A stretch of DNA of 64,000 nucleotides, taken from NCBI RefSeq assembly GCF_000512585.2, contig NC_089243.1, forward strand, positions 2,046,001 to 2,110,000. Reading direction: 5' to 3'. Shown in pieces: positions 46,801 through 59,480 of the stretch. The notes beneath the pieces are model-generated. The model worked only from the letters and a program-made list of their open reading frames with translations. It searched no databases and had not been told where the DNA came from. This DNA comes from Kwoniella bestiolae CBS 10118 (taxonomy: Eukaryota > Basidiomycota > Tremellomycetes > Tremellales > Cryptococcaceae). Every line of letters starts with the position of its first letter. Positions within the stretch are counted from its first letter, which is position 1. The position numbers were made by a program, and so were the translations under genes.

Positions 46801-49698
46801 CAAACCTCTCAATGAAATCATCAGGTCCCCAACCTAAGTTCAACTTCCTATCCACACCATCCACAACGATCGGTTCACCCTTCGACCAGACTTTATCGAA
46901 AATATCATTCGTCATATCTTCATCCTTCAGAAATATGAATTCTCTCGAATGCGCTTCTAACTCCGCAGGATCAGGGATGGGTTCCGCAGAAGGATGGGTC
47001 GATTTGGTATATCTGAATTTATCTTGGATCTCTCCCAACCCATCCGCATTAACACCAATCTCATCATTGGGCAGAGGCAGCGGCTCATCTGATGATCCCT
47101 CTTCTCTCCCATCTGCATTCCGTGCACTGAGAATGTTCTTCACCCCCTCATCATCCTTCTTCAAACCCATCAACCCCAATTTCCCATCCATCGTCTCCTT
47201 CCCGTCTTCGAGCACGAACCCGCTCAACCTCATCCAATGATCTTTCAGTTCTGCCCCATCGAACCTCGATACAGGCTGTAATCTTTCGCGGTAATGAAAC
47301 GCAGGTGTCCTGGATTGTTTTTCAGCTCCGACATGCTGGCATTTCAATAATCTAGGTCGGGCAGCGTCAGGCAAAGGCCAGGGACTGATCATCATAGTTT
47401 CGAGGGAGTCGGGGAAATACCGTTCGCATTGGAGACAATAGTCTCGTCCGCAGGTTTTGCAGACGAACCAACCACCGAATATCGTTGATGAGCAGAAGTC
47501 TGCATAAAATGTTGTTGACATTTTATGAGCTAAATATTCATATTGGTAGTGGGATAGTAAGTGGACTTACCGCAAACAGACCGATGTATAGCAGCGTCCA
47601 TACCCCGCTTTATAGCTTTCTGACCGAAGACGTGCCTTGCTTCAGCCGTTATAAGGGGCAACAACATCGGAGCGACAGTTTTCTTGGAGAAGAACAACAC
47701 ATCAGCTGTTTATTGCCTACCTAATCAAGGACAAAGTAGCTCACCTCAGTCTTGACGATATGTCCCTCTTCAAACTCAATATTGAATTCGGTAGGTAAAG
47801 GCGTGACATCCTCTTTCCATTCTGTCGACTCGAAATATCCTGGACCGGTAATATCAGAGGTCTCGGGGTCGATTCTACCACCATATCATTTCGGAATATA
47901 TCAGCTTCATTCTTATGATTGATGATGGTTGATTAGCCGATCTCATAGATGTAATGGTAACACTCACGGGAATGTCCTGAAATCTCTGAATCTACAACTA
48001 TCTCCCCCCAATTTCGCAATACACTGGGTACATTTACCCCATTTGCCGTATCTCGGTCTTTGACATGCCGCTAATTGGACTTCCTTCGTCTTGCCTTTGA
48101 GGAGTTTCTTAATCATCGCATCTGAAAATGCTTTCCCACCTATATGACCAGCACAATTAGCAGAAGCACACCTTGACATGGGAGAATCGAGGTTAGACAC
48201 TGACGAGGAGTGACTTTTTCAGGTGGTTTATCCGACGGCTTTAAACCTGGAGGGTCCAGATGCTTCTTCTTCCCCGATGCTGGTTTGGAAGTTATACCCA
48301 TTTACAATGTCTTGTTCAGCTTGGATTTAGGGTAACGAAGTTGGATAACCAGCTCACCTTTGATCAATCTTCCATTACTCTTTGGCCTTTTATTTTGTCT
48401 CTTCCCGCCATCCACCTCGTCTTCGGTATTCAAGTCACTCCCATCCTCTTTATGGTTTTCCCGGTCCACCAGAACCACTTCGTTCAGCTCATCTTCATCT
48501 TCGATACTATTCAACTCGTCCACCTCATTATCATCAATCACAATCACATCTTCCCTCTCTTTACCCTTCCCCTTACTATCAGCTCTACCTCGAGGTTTGT
48601 CCGATAGTTTCCGCTTTGTTCCAGCTTTCAAGGGCATCTTAGGTGTGATAGGAAGTCGGGTAGGTACAGGTGTCGTAGAGGGAGAAGCTCGTTTTCTAGC
48701 TGATGAAGATGACTCGGCGTGAGGTATAGTGTTATTCTCAACCTCTAATAAATTTGTGGGGCTGGTCTCTTTTGGTTTAGGTCTTGAGGAAGTGGTAGCC
48801 TCAGATAATGAAGGGGCAGTATGAGCTATAGGGGATAGGTTGAGGTCGGCCGGGAGGTCTGGGATATCAGATACGGGTGTGAGGGGTGTTGAGCGTCCTG
48901 CAATGCAAATCAAGGATATGCATTTGAGTTGGTAAGTAAGGACAGAAGAATGCTGAGAAGATGAAGCAAGACCGCAAAACAAAACCCACCAGAAGGCATC
49001 TCAGCTTCGACTTCCTTTGTCTTCTCCTTCTGCTGTGTGTCCTCGTCAACCTCTTTTTGCACTTCCTCTCCATCCTTTGGCTGGTCTTTCTCCCCCTCTC
49101 CTTCTCCCTCTCCATCTTCCATCACGACCTCCTTCACACCCACATAATTAGGTTCCCTCCCTTCTATCTGCTCCACCTCCTCTTCCTCCTCTTCTTCAGG
49201 TGCCCCGAAATGCTGCAAAGAAGTAATATACTCCATCATCTTCCCTTCATCCTCTTCTTCCGGAATATCCTGTCCATGTTCAGAGACAGAATTCAGATCG
49301 TCCTCCTCTTCCCTTACGCCGAATGGGTTCGAGGTGCTTTGATCTTCTGAGGTAGGTTGGGGTAGAGGGGGTGGTGCGTTGGGATCGAATTCGGTTGGGA
49401 GAGGGGCGAGGTCCATATCTGCTTCTACTTCCTTGGTAGGGTTAGGGGTAGCGGACGTGGATATGTTTGATTGGAGTGTAGCAGGAGGATCTGGAGGTGG
49501 CATCTTGTCGTTGATGTCTACATCTTGAGACGTATCCTTGGATGTTTCTGAGTCATCCTGGATCTCCGGAGGTGATTTAGACGAGGATGCTTTGTCCTGC
49601 TCTGCTGCAAGGGATGTATGGGAGTCTCCAGTCGATGCTGCCTCAACAGCTGTAGCTGTAGCTTGAGCTGGGACTGTCGTTTCTTCGGCGTCGGCCAT
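43812..49698 (-). CDS. JmjC-domain histone demethylase, KDM3/JHDM2-like, with long N-terminal extension
   Basis: Fe(II)/2-oxoglutarate demethylase, likely acting on H3K9 methylation. The N-terminus starts MADAEETTVP at 49698 and is long, acidic and probably disordered. Joining exons follow (EMPSG to RSTPLTPVSDI), leading to a Cys-rich region (CASANCAGH, KCTQCIAKLGGDSC) and FVCKTCGRDYCLQCE near 47440-47480. The JmjC core then shows IVVDGVDRKLNLGW, the Fe ligands HMDVADAVNLLLY near 46110-46150 (H-x-D) and GQAVFIPAGCAHQVCNLADCIKI near 45400-45460 (distal His). A charged Lys/Glu/Asp/Gln repeat interrupts the core near 45850-46090. The C-terminus is acidic, ending MDDEV at 43812. The N-terminal join to the core is supported by frame and splice sites but not certain; the catalytic part is sure. 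Confidence 0.8.
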
Positions 49699-50082
49699 AA
49701 TGGTCGTAGTGCTACGTGATGCTAGTGATACATGGAGTGATGTTGCTCGATATCAAGATGAGTGCTAATGTATGCTTGTAGTGAGATGGAAAGTAATGTT
49801 ATTCATGTTTTCAAGAGTGGACATGGTCAAAGTGATAAATCGTGAGAAAGTCAGCCTGATACCATCAGTGTGGCAGCCAGATTATGGCAGACCGGGGTGA
49901 GCCTGATATTCTCCTGTCCCTTCCTCCACCTTTTATCGCGATCCATGTCTAATGTCAATGCTGAGCTCTCGACTCCTAAGCTCAACTCTCTTTCCATCTT
50001 TACGATTTAGCATACTATACTTTACCCCTCGTCAACATCCTTAACCCGCTCGGCGTCTACACAGCAAGCAAGTCATTTCAAG
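49699..50082. promoter_or_regulatory. divergent promoter between the JmjC and PWI genes
   Basis: 384 nt between start codons facing away from each other. A pyrimidine-rich leader (ctcctgtcccttcctcc) precedes the PWI gene. No clear TATA box. Confidence 0.5.
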
Positions 50083-51862
50083 ATGGATGCTGGTATGTCA
50101 GCTTCTCCTCCCCCTCTTCTTTTAAGGGCGATCAGCTGACAAATGAATGATAATTGACAGGTATGAGAGGGACGAACGCTGCTCAGGATTCTGTGGGTTT
50201 ACATCTCGTTATCAGTTCATGACAGCTGCCTGTTCCATGGGGTTCCATGGGGGTGTTTCAGAAGATCGACTCAACTGATATGAACGTGAATCGTGAATTA
50301 GCGATTCAAAGACAAAGAAGCAGCTTCGATCAAATCTACCAAATTCCCAAAACATTTCTCTGAAAAGGTCAGCCACGAATCTCCCTTCTTCTCTGTGAAC
50401 CTTTGAAGCGGAAGATGCAAGCTTTACGCTCACCTCTCTGGTTCGTGATGTTTAGGTTGACTTGCGAAAGGTCAATTTGGCAGTGATCAAGCCATGGATA
50501 GCTACGAAAGTGACCGAATTGATCAAGATCGAAGATGATGTGGTGGTGGAGTATGTATTTGGGATGCTGGAAGATAAGGATAAGCCTGTGAGTTGAATTT
50601 ACTGCAGATGACATTTATGGATCCTTCGATCGTCAAAAGAATAATCTACTTCTATCAGAATCCGTACAACAAGATTCTCAGCTAATGATCCTGTCTGCAT
50701 CGTAGATACCGGACCCCAAGAAAATGCAAATCTCCCTAGTAGGCTTTATGGACAAACATGGTGCTGCAGCATTCATGGATGCCTTGTGGAGTCTACTGTT
50801 ATCTGCTCAAAATACTATCGGGGGTGTACCTGCCGAGGTATGTCCATGCAATAATATTAGCTGTCATTAGCACTCTTTGGTGTAAGACAGCTGACCATAC
50901 ACTCTGTCATACAGTTCATCGAAGCGAAGAAAAAGGAATTACAAGCCAAGCAGAATATGGAGAGGGTCGCTGCTGGTAGATCGACTGCTGAGGACTCGTT
51001 TGATCGACGGAGGGTGAGTCTTACCATTCATCAAAATCATGGCATCCATCGTTCATACCCTGTTCTCCCCATTTATCGTAATATAGTGCCATATTCGGAA
51101 CTGACCATATACTAATCCACCTCAATCGCATAGGGCGACAACTCCCTCCCATCACGTCCAGGCCCACCCCCAGCACGACGCTCTCGATCCCCACCGCCTG
51201 CTCGAGGCGATCGAGGGGATATATACAGACCCAGAGATAGGGATGGAAGAGACGAATACCGACCCAGACCACCTCGAAGGGATTTCGACAGAGAGAGAGA
51301 AAGGGATAATGGGTATGGCCAACGAAGGGATAGAGATAGGAGTCCAGCAAGAGGTGGAGGATACAGGAGGAGATCGCCTTCCCCATCCACACGAAGACGA
51401 TCACCCTCGCCTAGACGAAGGGATTCACCGCCTCCGAGAAGACGTAGATCACCTTCTCCCGCTACTAGGCGTAGATCCCCCTCACCATCTACTAGACGAC
51501 GATCACCTTCTCCACCTCGAAGACGAGAAAGAAGCATAACACCCCCACTTAGGAAGAGGAACGATGATACTCCTTCAAGAGAGAGGGGCAGACCAAGATC
51601 CAGGACACCTACACCGTCCGATCCAGGTTCTAGGTCCAGGTCTAGATCCAGATCACCTACCGTCACTCCGCCTCGAAGGAGGAATAAAGATAGAGATTCG
51701 TCGCCTCCTCCTCCGAAAAGACGGAGATCACCTAGTGATAGTAGGAGTAGGAGTCCGGATGCGCGTGATGAGGAGGTGCATAAGAAGGGGAGAGGGAGGT
51801 TTACGGTGGAGGATGAGAAGGCGGAGAAAGAGGCGAAGAAGGGGAACAGCAGGTGGGATTGA
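50083..51862 (+). CDS. PWI-domain, RS-rich splicing factor (SRRM1-like)
   Basis: Nuclear splicing coactivator type. The first coding exon is only 10 nt (50083-50092, then GTATGT). Later exons give MRGTNAAQD, RFKDKEAASIKSTKFPK and the PWI domain VDLRKVNLAVIKPWIATKV (diagnostic Pro-Trp-Ile) followed by ELIKIEDDVVVEYVFGMLE and MQISLVGFMD, which together make the helical PWI fold that binds nucleic acid. After DSFDRRRGDN comes a long Arg/Ser/Pro tail with many RRRSPSP units, as in SRRM1/SRm160. It ends RFTVEDEKAEKEAKKGNSRWD. It stops with TGA at 51860-51862. Confidence 0.9.
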
Positions 51863-52662
51863 GGGTATTGAGCGATACATCATCATATTCTGTAGGCTAG
51901 GTTTCATCATGACGAAGGGTGTATGAAGATTGGAATGGTACAATCGTATAATACTACGCCGGTGTATTGACACCAATTAATTCGAGGCTTCCATGTAAAT
52001 GAGTGATTAGCAGTACTGTAAACAGCTGACTACAAAATATCTGTAATGAGCAATACGAACCTGCTACGCGTTGTTTCATTCTCCTGTGCCTGACAGTGCA
52101 TGTCCCTTACGTACGGTTCACGAGTCCGGCTCTTCTCTGCGCGTTTGATTTCTTGTCACTTTTACACTTTTTCTGCTTACTGCTATCCTTCGCACTCTCG
52201 TACAACTGAGCTTGTACGCGTAGTATATGCGCATGCGTGTGATGTACGTACAGCATGCAGTGTGGTACATATGCATCGGAATGGCCCTGCAAGAGGACAA
52301 AGTCGAGTGATGCTGTGAGGATTATAATTATGATTACGCACTGCTAAAGTATTGTTTTCTGAGAGTACTGGGATTCAGGGGCTTACACTTTGATGTTTGA
52401 TGTTTTTTACTTTTTACTTTTTCATACAGGGCTGGCTTGAAAGCGGTCCATGCTCATTTCCTATTCCTCTTACATCTCTTACATAGCATTAATTTCATCT
52501 GATCTCGTTTCTATTCTTACATCTCACATCTCTCATCTCACAGTCGACCCAATTTGCTCTTACAGTTGCTTCATAGCTAACTCTAGTCACTCATTACTAC
52601 ACTTTCAACACGACAATCAACCAATACTACCCAAAACCCTGAATATACATCTCTCATCCACA
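51863..52662. other. intergenic, PWI gene 3' side and Kre9-like upstream region
   Basis: 800 nt; no gene. The right part is rich in tctcatctca pyrimidine stretches, typical of fungal 5' leaders, and a tttttactttttactttttc run stands near 52405-52425. Confidence 0.45.
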
Positions 52663-53815
52663 ATGTTCACCCAAACCATCTCCCTCCTCGCCCTCGCCGC
52701 CCTCTCTGCTCAGGCTATCGTCACTCCAACCTCACCAGATAGCAACACCGTTGTCAAAGTTGGAGAGAAGATCAATGCCCTCTGGACGGTCGATAGCGTT
52801 GATAATTGGAATGATGTGTCTATCCAGTTGATGACCGGTGATAACTTGCAGGTGAGCTTTGATTTCCTATTCTGATGAGGTGATATGTGCCTTCTGCTTG
52901 CAGACATGATATTCAACCTATACAAGCTATACAGCCTCTCATCGTGTATAAGAAAGTTCACCGAAACGAAAATGACCACATTGCTGAAATTCGCTTCCAT
53001 CACAACAGATGGTCCCCCTCGCAACCGTTGCTGAGGGTATCGACGGCACCAAAGTATCGTCCTACTCTTTCGACGCTCCTGATGTTTCGCCTTACTCCAA
53101 GATCTATTTCTTGCAATTGCGAGTGTAATTTCCTCATTCTCCATGGCTGAATGGACCAGGCTGACCTGATACTGTCTCATTCAGCACGAACGGCGGTATA
53201 GCTACCAACGCTACTTGGACCACCCGATTCACCGTGAGCTACAGCCCTGCTCCCCTGTGATTGTATGAATACTTGGCTGATCCCTTTGATACGCACAGAT
53301 CGCCGGTGCCGATGGATCCGCCACCGCACCTGAGCAAAGTACCGTCTACTCAGGTACTACTGTAGAGTGGGGTAAGTTGTCTTTCTCATTCATCGAAGTC
53401 CGCCCTTCATCATTAAACTTCGCGTATATACTCGAAAACATGGGCTAATTCCCCGACCCGTATCACAGGTACCGGAACCCTCCTCTCCTCAGTATCCACC
53501 GACGGATCATCCTCCTCCAACTCCACCTCAACCGGTACCACCTCTTCCAACTCTACCTCCGGTACAGGTGCCGGATCAAGCGTGACGACCGTTTCCGTGT
53601 CTGATACCTCATCTAGCACCTCCGCCTCCGCCTCTGAGAACACCTCAACTTTCACCTCTGGCACTGCCTCCGGTTCGGGATCCAAGACCGTAGCTGCTGC
53701 CGCCGCTACCTCAGCTTCCGCTTCCGCCTCTGGATCCAGCAGCGGTGCTGGCAAGAAGGAGGTCGGCCTGGGGATGATGCTGCTTGCTGGTTTGGTTGGC
53801 CTGGCCGTCTTATAA
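52663..53815 (+). CDS. Kre9/Knh1-like Ser/Thr-rich GPI-anchored cell-surface protein
   Basis: Starts MFTQTISLLALAALSAQA, a clear signal peptide cut near residues 17-18. The following domain (VTPTSPDSNTVVKVGEKINALWTVDS, then DNLQ) matches the Kre9/Knh1 N-terminal family found in fungal cell-wall and secreted Ser-rich proteins. Middle exons give ATVAEGIDGTKVSSYSFDAP and NATWTTRFTIAG. After VEWGTGTLLSS comes a long Ser/Thr/Ala/Gly-rich stretch, likely O-glycosylated, then a small-residue omega-site region (GSSSGAGKK) and a terminal hydrophobic segment (VGLGMMLLAGLVGLAVL), as needed for GPI attachment. At least four introns. Probably sits at the plasma membrane or wall. Confidence 0.87.
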
Positions 53816-54078
53816 GGGGATACGGTGATCGAGTATCCTGGGATATAGAGGATGATGGACAATTACTTTTCAGTCTATACTACGAATCATGATGTGACGC
53901 ACGTACATACATACATACATTTAGGATTAAATAACGGATATAATCGTGTTCGATTATTTCACATATTGTTACATTACATATATCCATCATGATTCTACGT
54001 CAAAATGTATTATACAACCTCTTTTTCCTTCCCCCTTGCCTCCATAATGGAGGCACAGTCTCGTGCTCTCATTGATGT

Positions 54079-55161
54079 CTAACTTTCCCTCCTCTCCTTA
54101 TCGTATTGATTGTCCTCATGAGCGACTTCGTCGAAGTTCGAAAGACCAAGTATCTGACATTTAGGTGGGGCTATATACCCGCTGGCTCTAGCTAAACTCG
54201 TGAATTCCTCAAGATACCCAGCCTGTTGAAGATCGATGATACGCTAGGCGGCATGGATGAATAATGGCGTGAGCTGATCCTTTGTTGAAGCTTGTTGCAA
54301 GACCAACGATTCGTCTAATCTCGGCATGTATACTATTCCGGGCTATATCCATTCTTGGGGTATTTCTCGTGCTTGTTCGTATTCATTTAGTAAGGCCATC
54401 GCGATTTCTACTTCCCCTGTTTGCATGGTTGTCTCGTCAATGAAGTTTTTTCACGTGTATGGATGGTGTCTGGGATGATGCTGTTGATGAAAACTTACGG
54501 AAAACACATTGACCACTGAGATCAAACAGATCATAATCATCAGCAAATGACGCGTCATTGTAATCTTGAAAGCTGGAGTGGAATGATCAAGATCAACTTA
54601 CATTACGACAGACATCTCGGAGTCGATTAACGGCGATCTGAAACTCTCCTTGGGTGGTGCTCGATAACAATTCATCTTGAGCATGAGTACGATTGGACTG
54701 TCCAAGCAAAGTAAGATGATCCAATAAACCCTGATGGTATCTCATCCCATTATATCCATCTACCCAGGCGATAGGAAGCAGTTCTCGTGATATTCCCGCC
54801 TAAGTCACACGGATCCGGTCGATATAAGCCTATCGTTTCCCTTTCCTTCACGAAACGAAACGAAACGAAAACTTACCTTTGCCAGTCTCCCTTCCTCGTC
54901 TTCGAATTCGTCTTTGAAGCCAATAAAGTAGTAAGAGGACGGTCTAAAGTAATCTACGATGTATGTGAATGGCCAGGGCTGCTTCGATGAGACTGTACGA
55001 TATGCAATGAGTGAGTGGTGCACTACTTGATCGGAGAGAGGTGGTGGCGAAGCGGTGGAGAGGATGAAGGGGATTCCTCGGACTTGGGCTTGGGTGGGGA
55101 GGTTTCGATGTATCTCCTTTTGCTTCTGCTTCGGTGTCGCTGATGATTCATTGTGAGGCAT
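54079..55161 (-). pseudogene. hypothetical gene, probably decayed (two in-frame TAG codons)
   Basis: Starts MPHNESSATPKQ at 55161. Exon 1 goes to a GTAAGT donor after AK; exon 2 reads AGISRELLPIAWVDGYNGMRYH up to LRDVCRN; exon 3 reads DYDLFDLSGQCVF. The last part reads as one coherent frame: GEVEIAMALLNEYEQAREIPQEW, then TAG at 54343-54345, PRLDESLVLQQASTKDQLTPLF, TAG at 54244-54246, then RIIDLQQAGYLEEFTSLARA and a final TAG at 54079-54081. The helical content (EYEQA, LQQAGYLEEF) continues across both stops. No family is recognised. An intron could remove the second stop but not simply the first. Confidence 0.5.
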
Positions 55162-56540
55162 TTTGCAGAGCGCGAAAATTAAGGCTTGAATATGCAGATA
55201 ATCAAGGTTCGTCATTCGGCGGGACACGTAGTCTGGAGAGAAAGAGACTTGCATACTCTGTAGATTTATGTACAGCATTGAAGTTAGATTTCGTCGATCC
55301 AATCCAATTGAGACCAGTTCTGGATTATTAGGGAATGAAGATGAAATATCAGATAATTATGAGGGTTGCACGCTTCCTCCCTGGTCTGCTGAGACAACAG
55401 ACTTTCTGTTTGGGAGAAGGAGCCACACAATCATATAGTCTCCGTATGATTATGAATGTATTCTCATTGTCAAGAATGTCAGACCGGCTGTCTCCTCCGT
55501 CTCACGTCGGAGGAGAATTGCCCACACTGAACGATATTGTCGGTTTATCTTAGATGAGAATGGGGTAACTGTATATCGCAACGTCATGTCGTCCATTGCG
55601 ATTCTGCAGGAATGCAGCACTGTCTTCGAGCCGTGATGCATAACTTCTTACTCCTCAAGTCTCACATCCTTCGCATTGGAACACGGGTCTATCACCGGGA
55701 TTCCATCTAACGCAACAATCCTCATCCACTAGATGTGGTTGTGCCGCAAGTAATTTGGTCGACACAGCTTCAATCGCTGAGCGAGATGAACAGAGCTGAT
55801 GCCATGGGCAAGACAGAGTGGATCGCTGCATATGGATAAGATGCGGAGAGCGAACCTTCATACGGGGCTTATGGAGATAGGACGAGAGGCGAGAAAGGGA
55901 GGAAGAGGGGAGGAGCGAGGGAGAGAAGGAGAGAAGGAGAGAAGGAGAGAAGGAGAGAAGGAGAGCAGTAGTCGGACGAGACGAGAGGAGAGGACATGAG
56001 AGAGACGATAGACGAGACGATGGCGGGGTTAAGAGGTAAGGGGCAGGAGGCGACATATGAGAAAGGGCGAGGATGGATAGGTGGGAGGTACAGACTCAGA
56101 TGATAGGACGAAGGCATGGTGGGACGAGCCACGAGGAAGAGGGGAGAGAAGAGGTACAAGGGGAGAAGGGGGTGGAGCGAAGAGGGCGAAACACTATCGG
56201 GAGATGTACGAAAGACGTGTCAAAGCCGCTTCTCAGCTCAACCCACACATGCATCATACATACAAATGCATTGCATCGCATAGATTCAGCTTTTTTTCTT
56301 TGACACAATAACAAGTCCAACCATCCATAAACACCAATTTGCCACCCATCTCATACAGTGAAATCGCGCGAATGGCGGTGATATCCGCTGAACCTGTTTT
56401 GACGATTGACGATTTTGAAAAAAGTTGGACAGGACAGATCAGACACAACACCAAACATCCTCATCAATCCTCTATCTGCTCATAAGTCACAGACGAGGAC
56501 ATACTGAATCGCAGCCCAAGAAAGTCATAGACTATCCAAG
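55162..56540. other. 1.4-kb gap with purine-rich low-complexity DNA
   Basis: No gene seen. From about 55860 to 56160 the plus strand is nearly all G/A (agggagaag-like runs), including a six-unit GAGAGAAG repeat. The right end is the UTP7 promoter. Confidence 0.5.
55921..55968 (+). repeat. 8-nt tandem repeat, GAGAGAAG
   Basis: Six tandem units of GAGAGAAG, the last with one mismatch, within a longer purine strand. Confidence 0.9.
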
Positions 56541-59045
56541 ATGGACGCCCTCCTCGCTTCAGCAGGTCCTTTACCTCCCAAGAAACACCACCACCACCAA
56601 AAAGGCAAACCCTCTTCCAACTACGTCAAAAAATCCCAACCGACATCGCACCAAACCATCCCCCGAGCAGATGGGACCTCCATAGATCCCTCTCTACACT
56701 CCATCCTTTCGTCCACCAGAGTCCCAACATCATTCCATCAATCCAACCTTGCCAGCGGATCTGGTTCTACCCCCATTAAACCTGATGCCTCGCTAAACAG
56801 GATACAAGATAAGAAGTTGAAATCGAAATTGACAAGACAGGATATAGTGCAGAAGCAAAATAAGATAGATAGGCATGATGTGAATGAGTGGTTGAATAAG
56901 GCTATCTCGGGAGATAAGGGTGGGATCGAAGTTGATGAGGAGCTTGGTGAACGGACTTGGAGAGTGAAGCAGAAGGAGATAAGTGATTCGGTTGGGATGA
57001 GTAGTAGGGGGAAGAAATTTGATTTGAAGTTTGAGGGGATGGGGAGTTATAAGGTTGATTATACGAGGAATGGGAGGTGGGTGATATTCTCTCTTTGTTG
57101 GGTTGATCGAAGAAACCTCGGACTTCCCTGTCGCTGTGTCTCGGTGGCTCAGTCTAAGCCTTGTTGGTGAAGGAGCTTCTGAGATTTATTGCTAAAACGC
57201 GGACAATCTCTTGATAATCCGATTAAGTGGTGAGCTGAGATACTATACTCTACTTAGACACCTAGCAATAGCCTCATCGAAAGGTCACATAGCGACCTTC
57301 GATTGGCAAGCTGGTAAACTCCATTCGGAGATCCAGCTGAAGGAGTCGATAAGAGATATCAAATTTCTACATTCAGAAGACTTCTACGCTGTAGCTCAGA
57401 AAAAATATGTGTTTATATATGATCAGAATGGTGTGGAGTTGCAGTGAGTGGCATTTCACCTATGGCATCATGCTATACTATCGAGAGCGATGTAGCTAAA
57501 TGACAAGCTGTTGTTCTGGTTGGTAGTAAGCTGAAGCAGCATATCGATCCTACGCATATGGAGTTTTTACCTTACCATTACCTCCTGGCTACTGTAGTGA
57601 GTAATTGGTCTGGTCTTTGAGTACAAATTGTCCTTTCCCAATGAGACACATTGAAAATGGACATAAGGGCTGGATACATACAGCGAGATTCAAGTAGACA
57701 ATGCTGATTTACACTATACCGCAGGGTCACGCAGGATACCTGAAGTACCACGACACCTCAACGGGAGTGATGCTCACCCAAATCCCCTCTCATCTCGGTT
57801 CACCCCATTCCATGGCCCAAAACCCCCATTCGGCGATCATACATCTCGGCCATGCCAACGGCACCATGACCCTCTGGTCACCCAACATGACCACTCCGCA
57901 CGTCAAGCTCCTCGCTCACAGAGGTCCAGTGAATGGGATCGCCGTAGATCCAAGCGAGAGCAGTGCAGGTCGATATGTAGCTACGAGCGGGATGGACGGG
58001 GTAGTCAAGCTATGGGATGGGAGAATGTGGGGTAAGGAAGTGAGATCGTGGCATGTCCGAAATCAAGTAACCAACCTGGGATATAGCGGAATGGGGATGT
58101 TATCTGTTGGTGGTAAATCGGGAGTAACGGTCTATCGAAATTTACACGAAGGAAATACCCAACATACACCTACACCCTACCTTACTCTCCCACTTCCATC
58201 ACTCACAGCCTCTTCAGTGAAATTCTGTCCATTCGATGATCTCCTATGCGTAGGACACGAGAAAGGGATCTCATCGTTACTTGTCCCTGGATCGGGTGAA
58301 CCCAACTTTGATTCAGGCGAGGCAGACATCTACGAGACCTATTCGAGAAGACGAGAGAGGGATGTCAGAGGATTATTGGAGAAGATCAAACCTGAACTTA
58401 TCACGCTGGATACGGATTTCCTAGGACATATCAATGAATCGAGAGGTGGTGAGACGTTCGAAGAGCGGAATTCGAGGAGTTATAGGCAACTTGGGAGGTT
58501 GGAGAGACTCAGGATGGATGGGAAGGCCGATGAACCTCAGGCTTTAGAAGAGGAAGAAGAGGATGAGGATGGAGAGGGACAGGGAGAGAAGGGCGGTGAG
58601 ACGACGGAGAAGGTTAAGAGGAAGATGAAGGGTAAGGGAGGTAGTACGAGTAGGTATTTGAGGAAGAAGCAGAAGAAGAATATTGTGGATAATAGCTTGG
58701 TGAGTTGGTTTGATCTTATATTTCAACTTGCGACCTCTCGTCTGTGCTCGGACCAGCAATTTACACGTGTCCCCCTCCCTTCCTCGTCTCGTCTTATTTT
58801 GTCTCCATCTCGCTCCGTTTCTCTTCTTCTCTTCTTCTGTTCGTCTCATTCGATAGGGCAGGAGGACTAGGACTCAAGCTCTCGGCTATATGTCAAGCAA
58901 GATCTTAGCTAACCAATTTACCTTCTCCGTTCAGCTCGCAATGAAAGCCAAAGTCGCTGCTCAGAAGAAAGCCGAGGATACAAGACGGAAGATCGCTAGT
59001 GGGGAGATCGTCAGGGAGACTGGTGCTTTGGCTAGGTTTGGGTAG
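56541..59045 (+). CDS. UTP7: WD40 SSU-processome protein UTP7 (WDR46/BING4)
   Basis: Nucleolar WD40 protein of the small-subunit processome, needed for 18S rRNA formation. Starts MDALLASAGPLPPKK at 56541. The N-terminus is basic, with KLKSKLTRQDIVQKQNKIDRH and EWLNKAISGDKGG. WD40 repeats follow over several exons: HLAIASSKGHIATFDW, DIKFLHSEDFYAVAQKKYVFIYD, TGVMLTQIPSH, ATSGMDGVVKLWDGR. The C-terminal BING4CT-type region shows VKFCPFDDLLCVGHEKGISS, VPGSGEPNFDSGEADIYE and a basic tail (KMKGKGGSTSRYLRKKQKKN, then LARFG). Introns are short; the last exon starts before AMKAKVAAQKKAED. Second processome gene of the window after UTP14. Confidence 0.93.
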
Positions 59046-59480
59046 AGTAGCGAATGGGTTGGATTTGTTTTGTTGGTAGGATACTTGTATGCATTTACGA
59101 ATATATACACCCAAGTGTACGGAGGTGGTACAAAAGAAGAGAAGTAATATAGGTAGTCTGCAGATCTGTCCACCTGCGGTGATGAGTGGAGACAAAGATG
59201 AGTGATTGTGTCTGCAAGAACGAACCAGCGTAGTACTCACATTCGTCGGTGAATGCTGAGTAAAGGAGAGGTTGCAACGTTTCTATTGCAGCAAGGACAT
59301 TATGATGCGATGGAGATGGACATGGAGCCAGTCAGTTAACTTGCTTCCGTGCAACCAATGAACATATAATGTGACAGTGAACTGCATCTCGCAGACATCA
59401 AATAAGAACTAGCGAAAACGAAGATATAAAAGTAGTATATAATAGTACGAAACTCGAAGCTATGGATGGTATATAACCGT

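Noticed and set aside
51112..51666. Long Leu/Gly/Asp-rich minus-strand frame
   Set aside because: It is the complement of the Arg/Ser-rich tail of the PWI protein.
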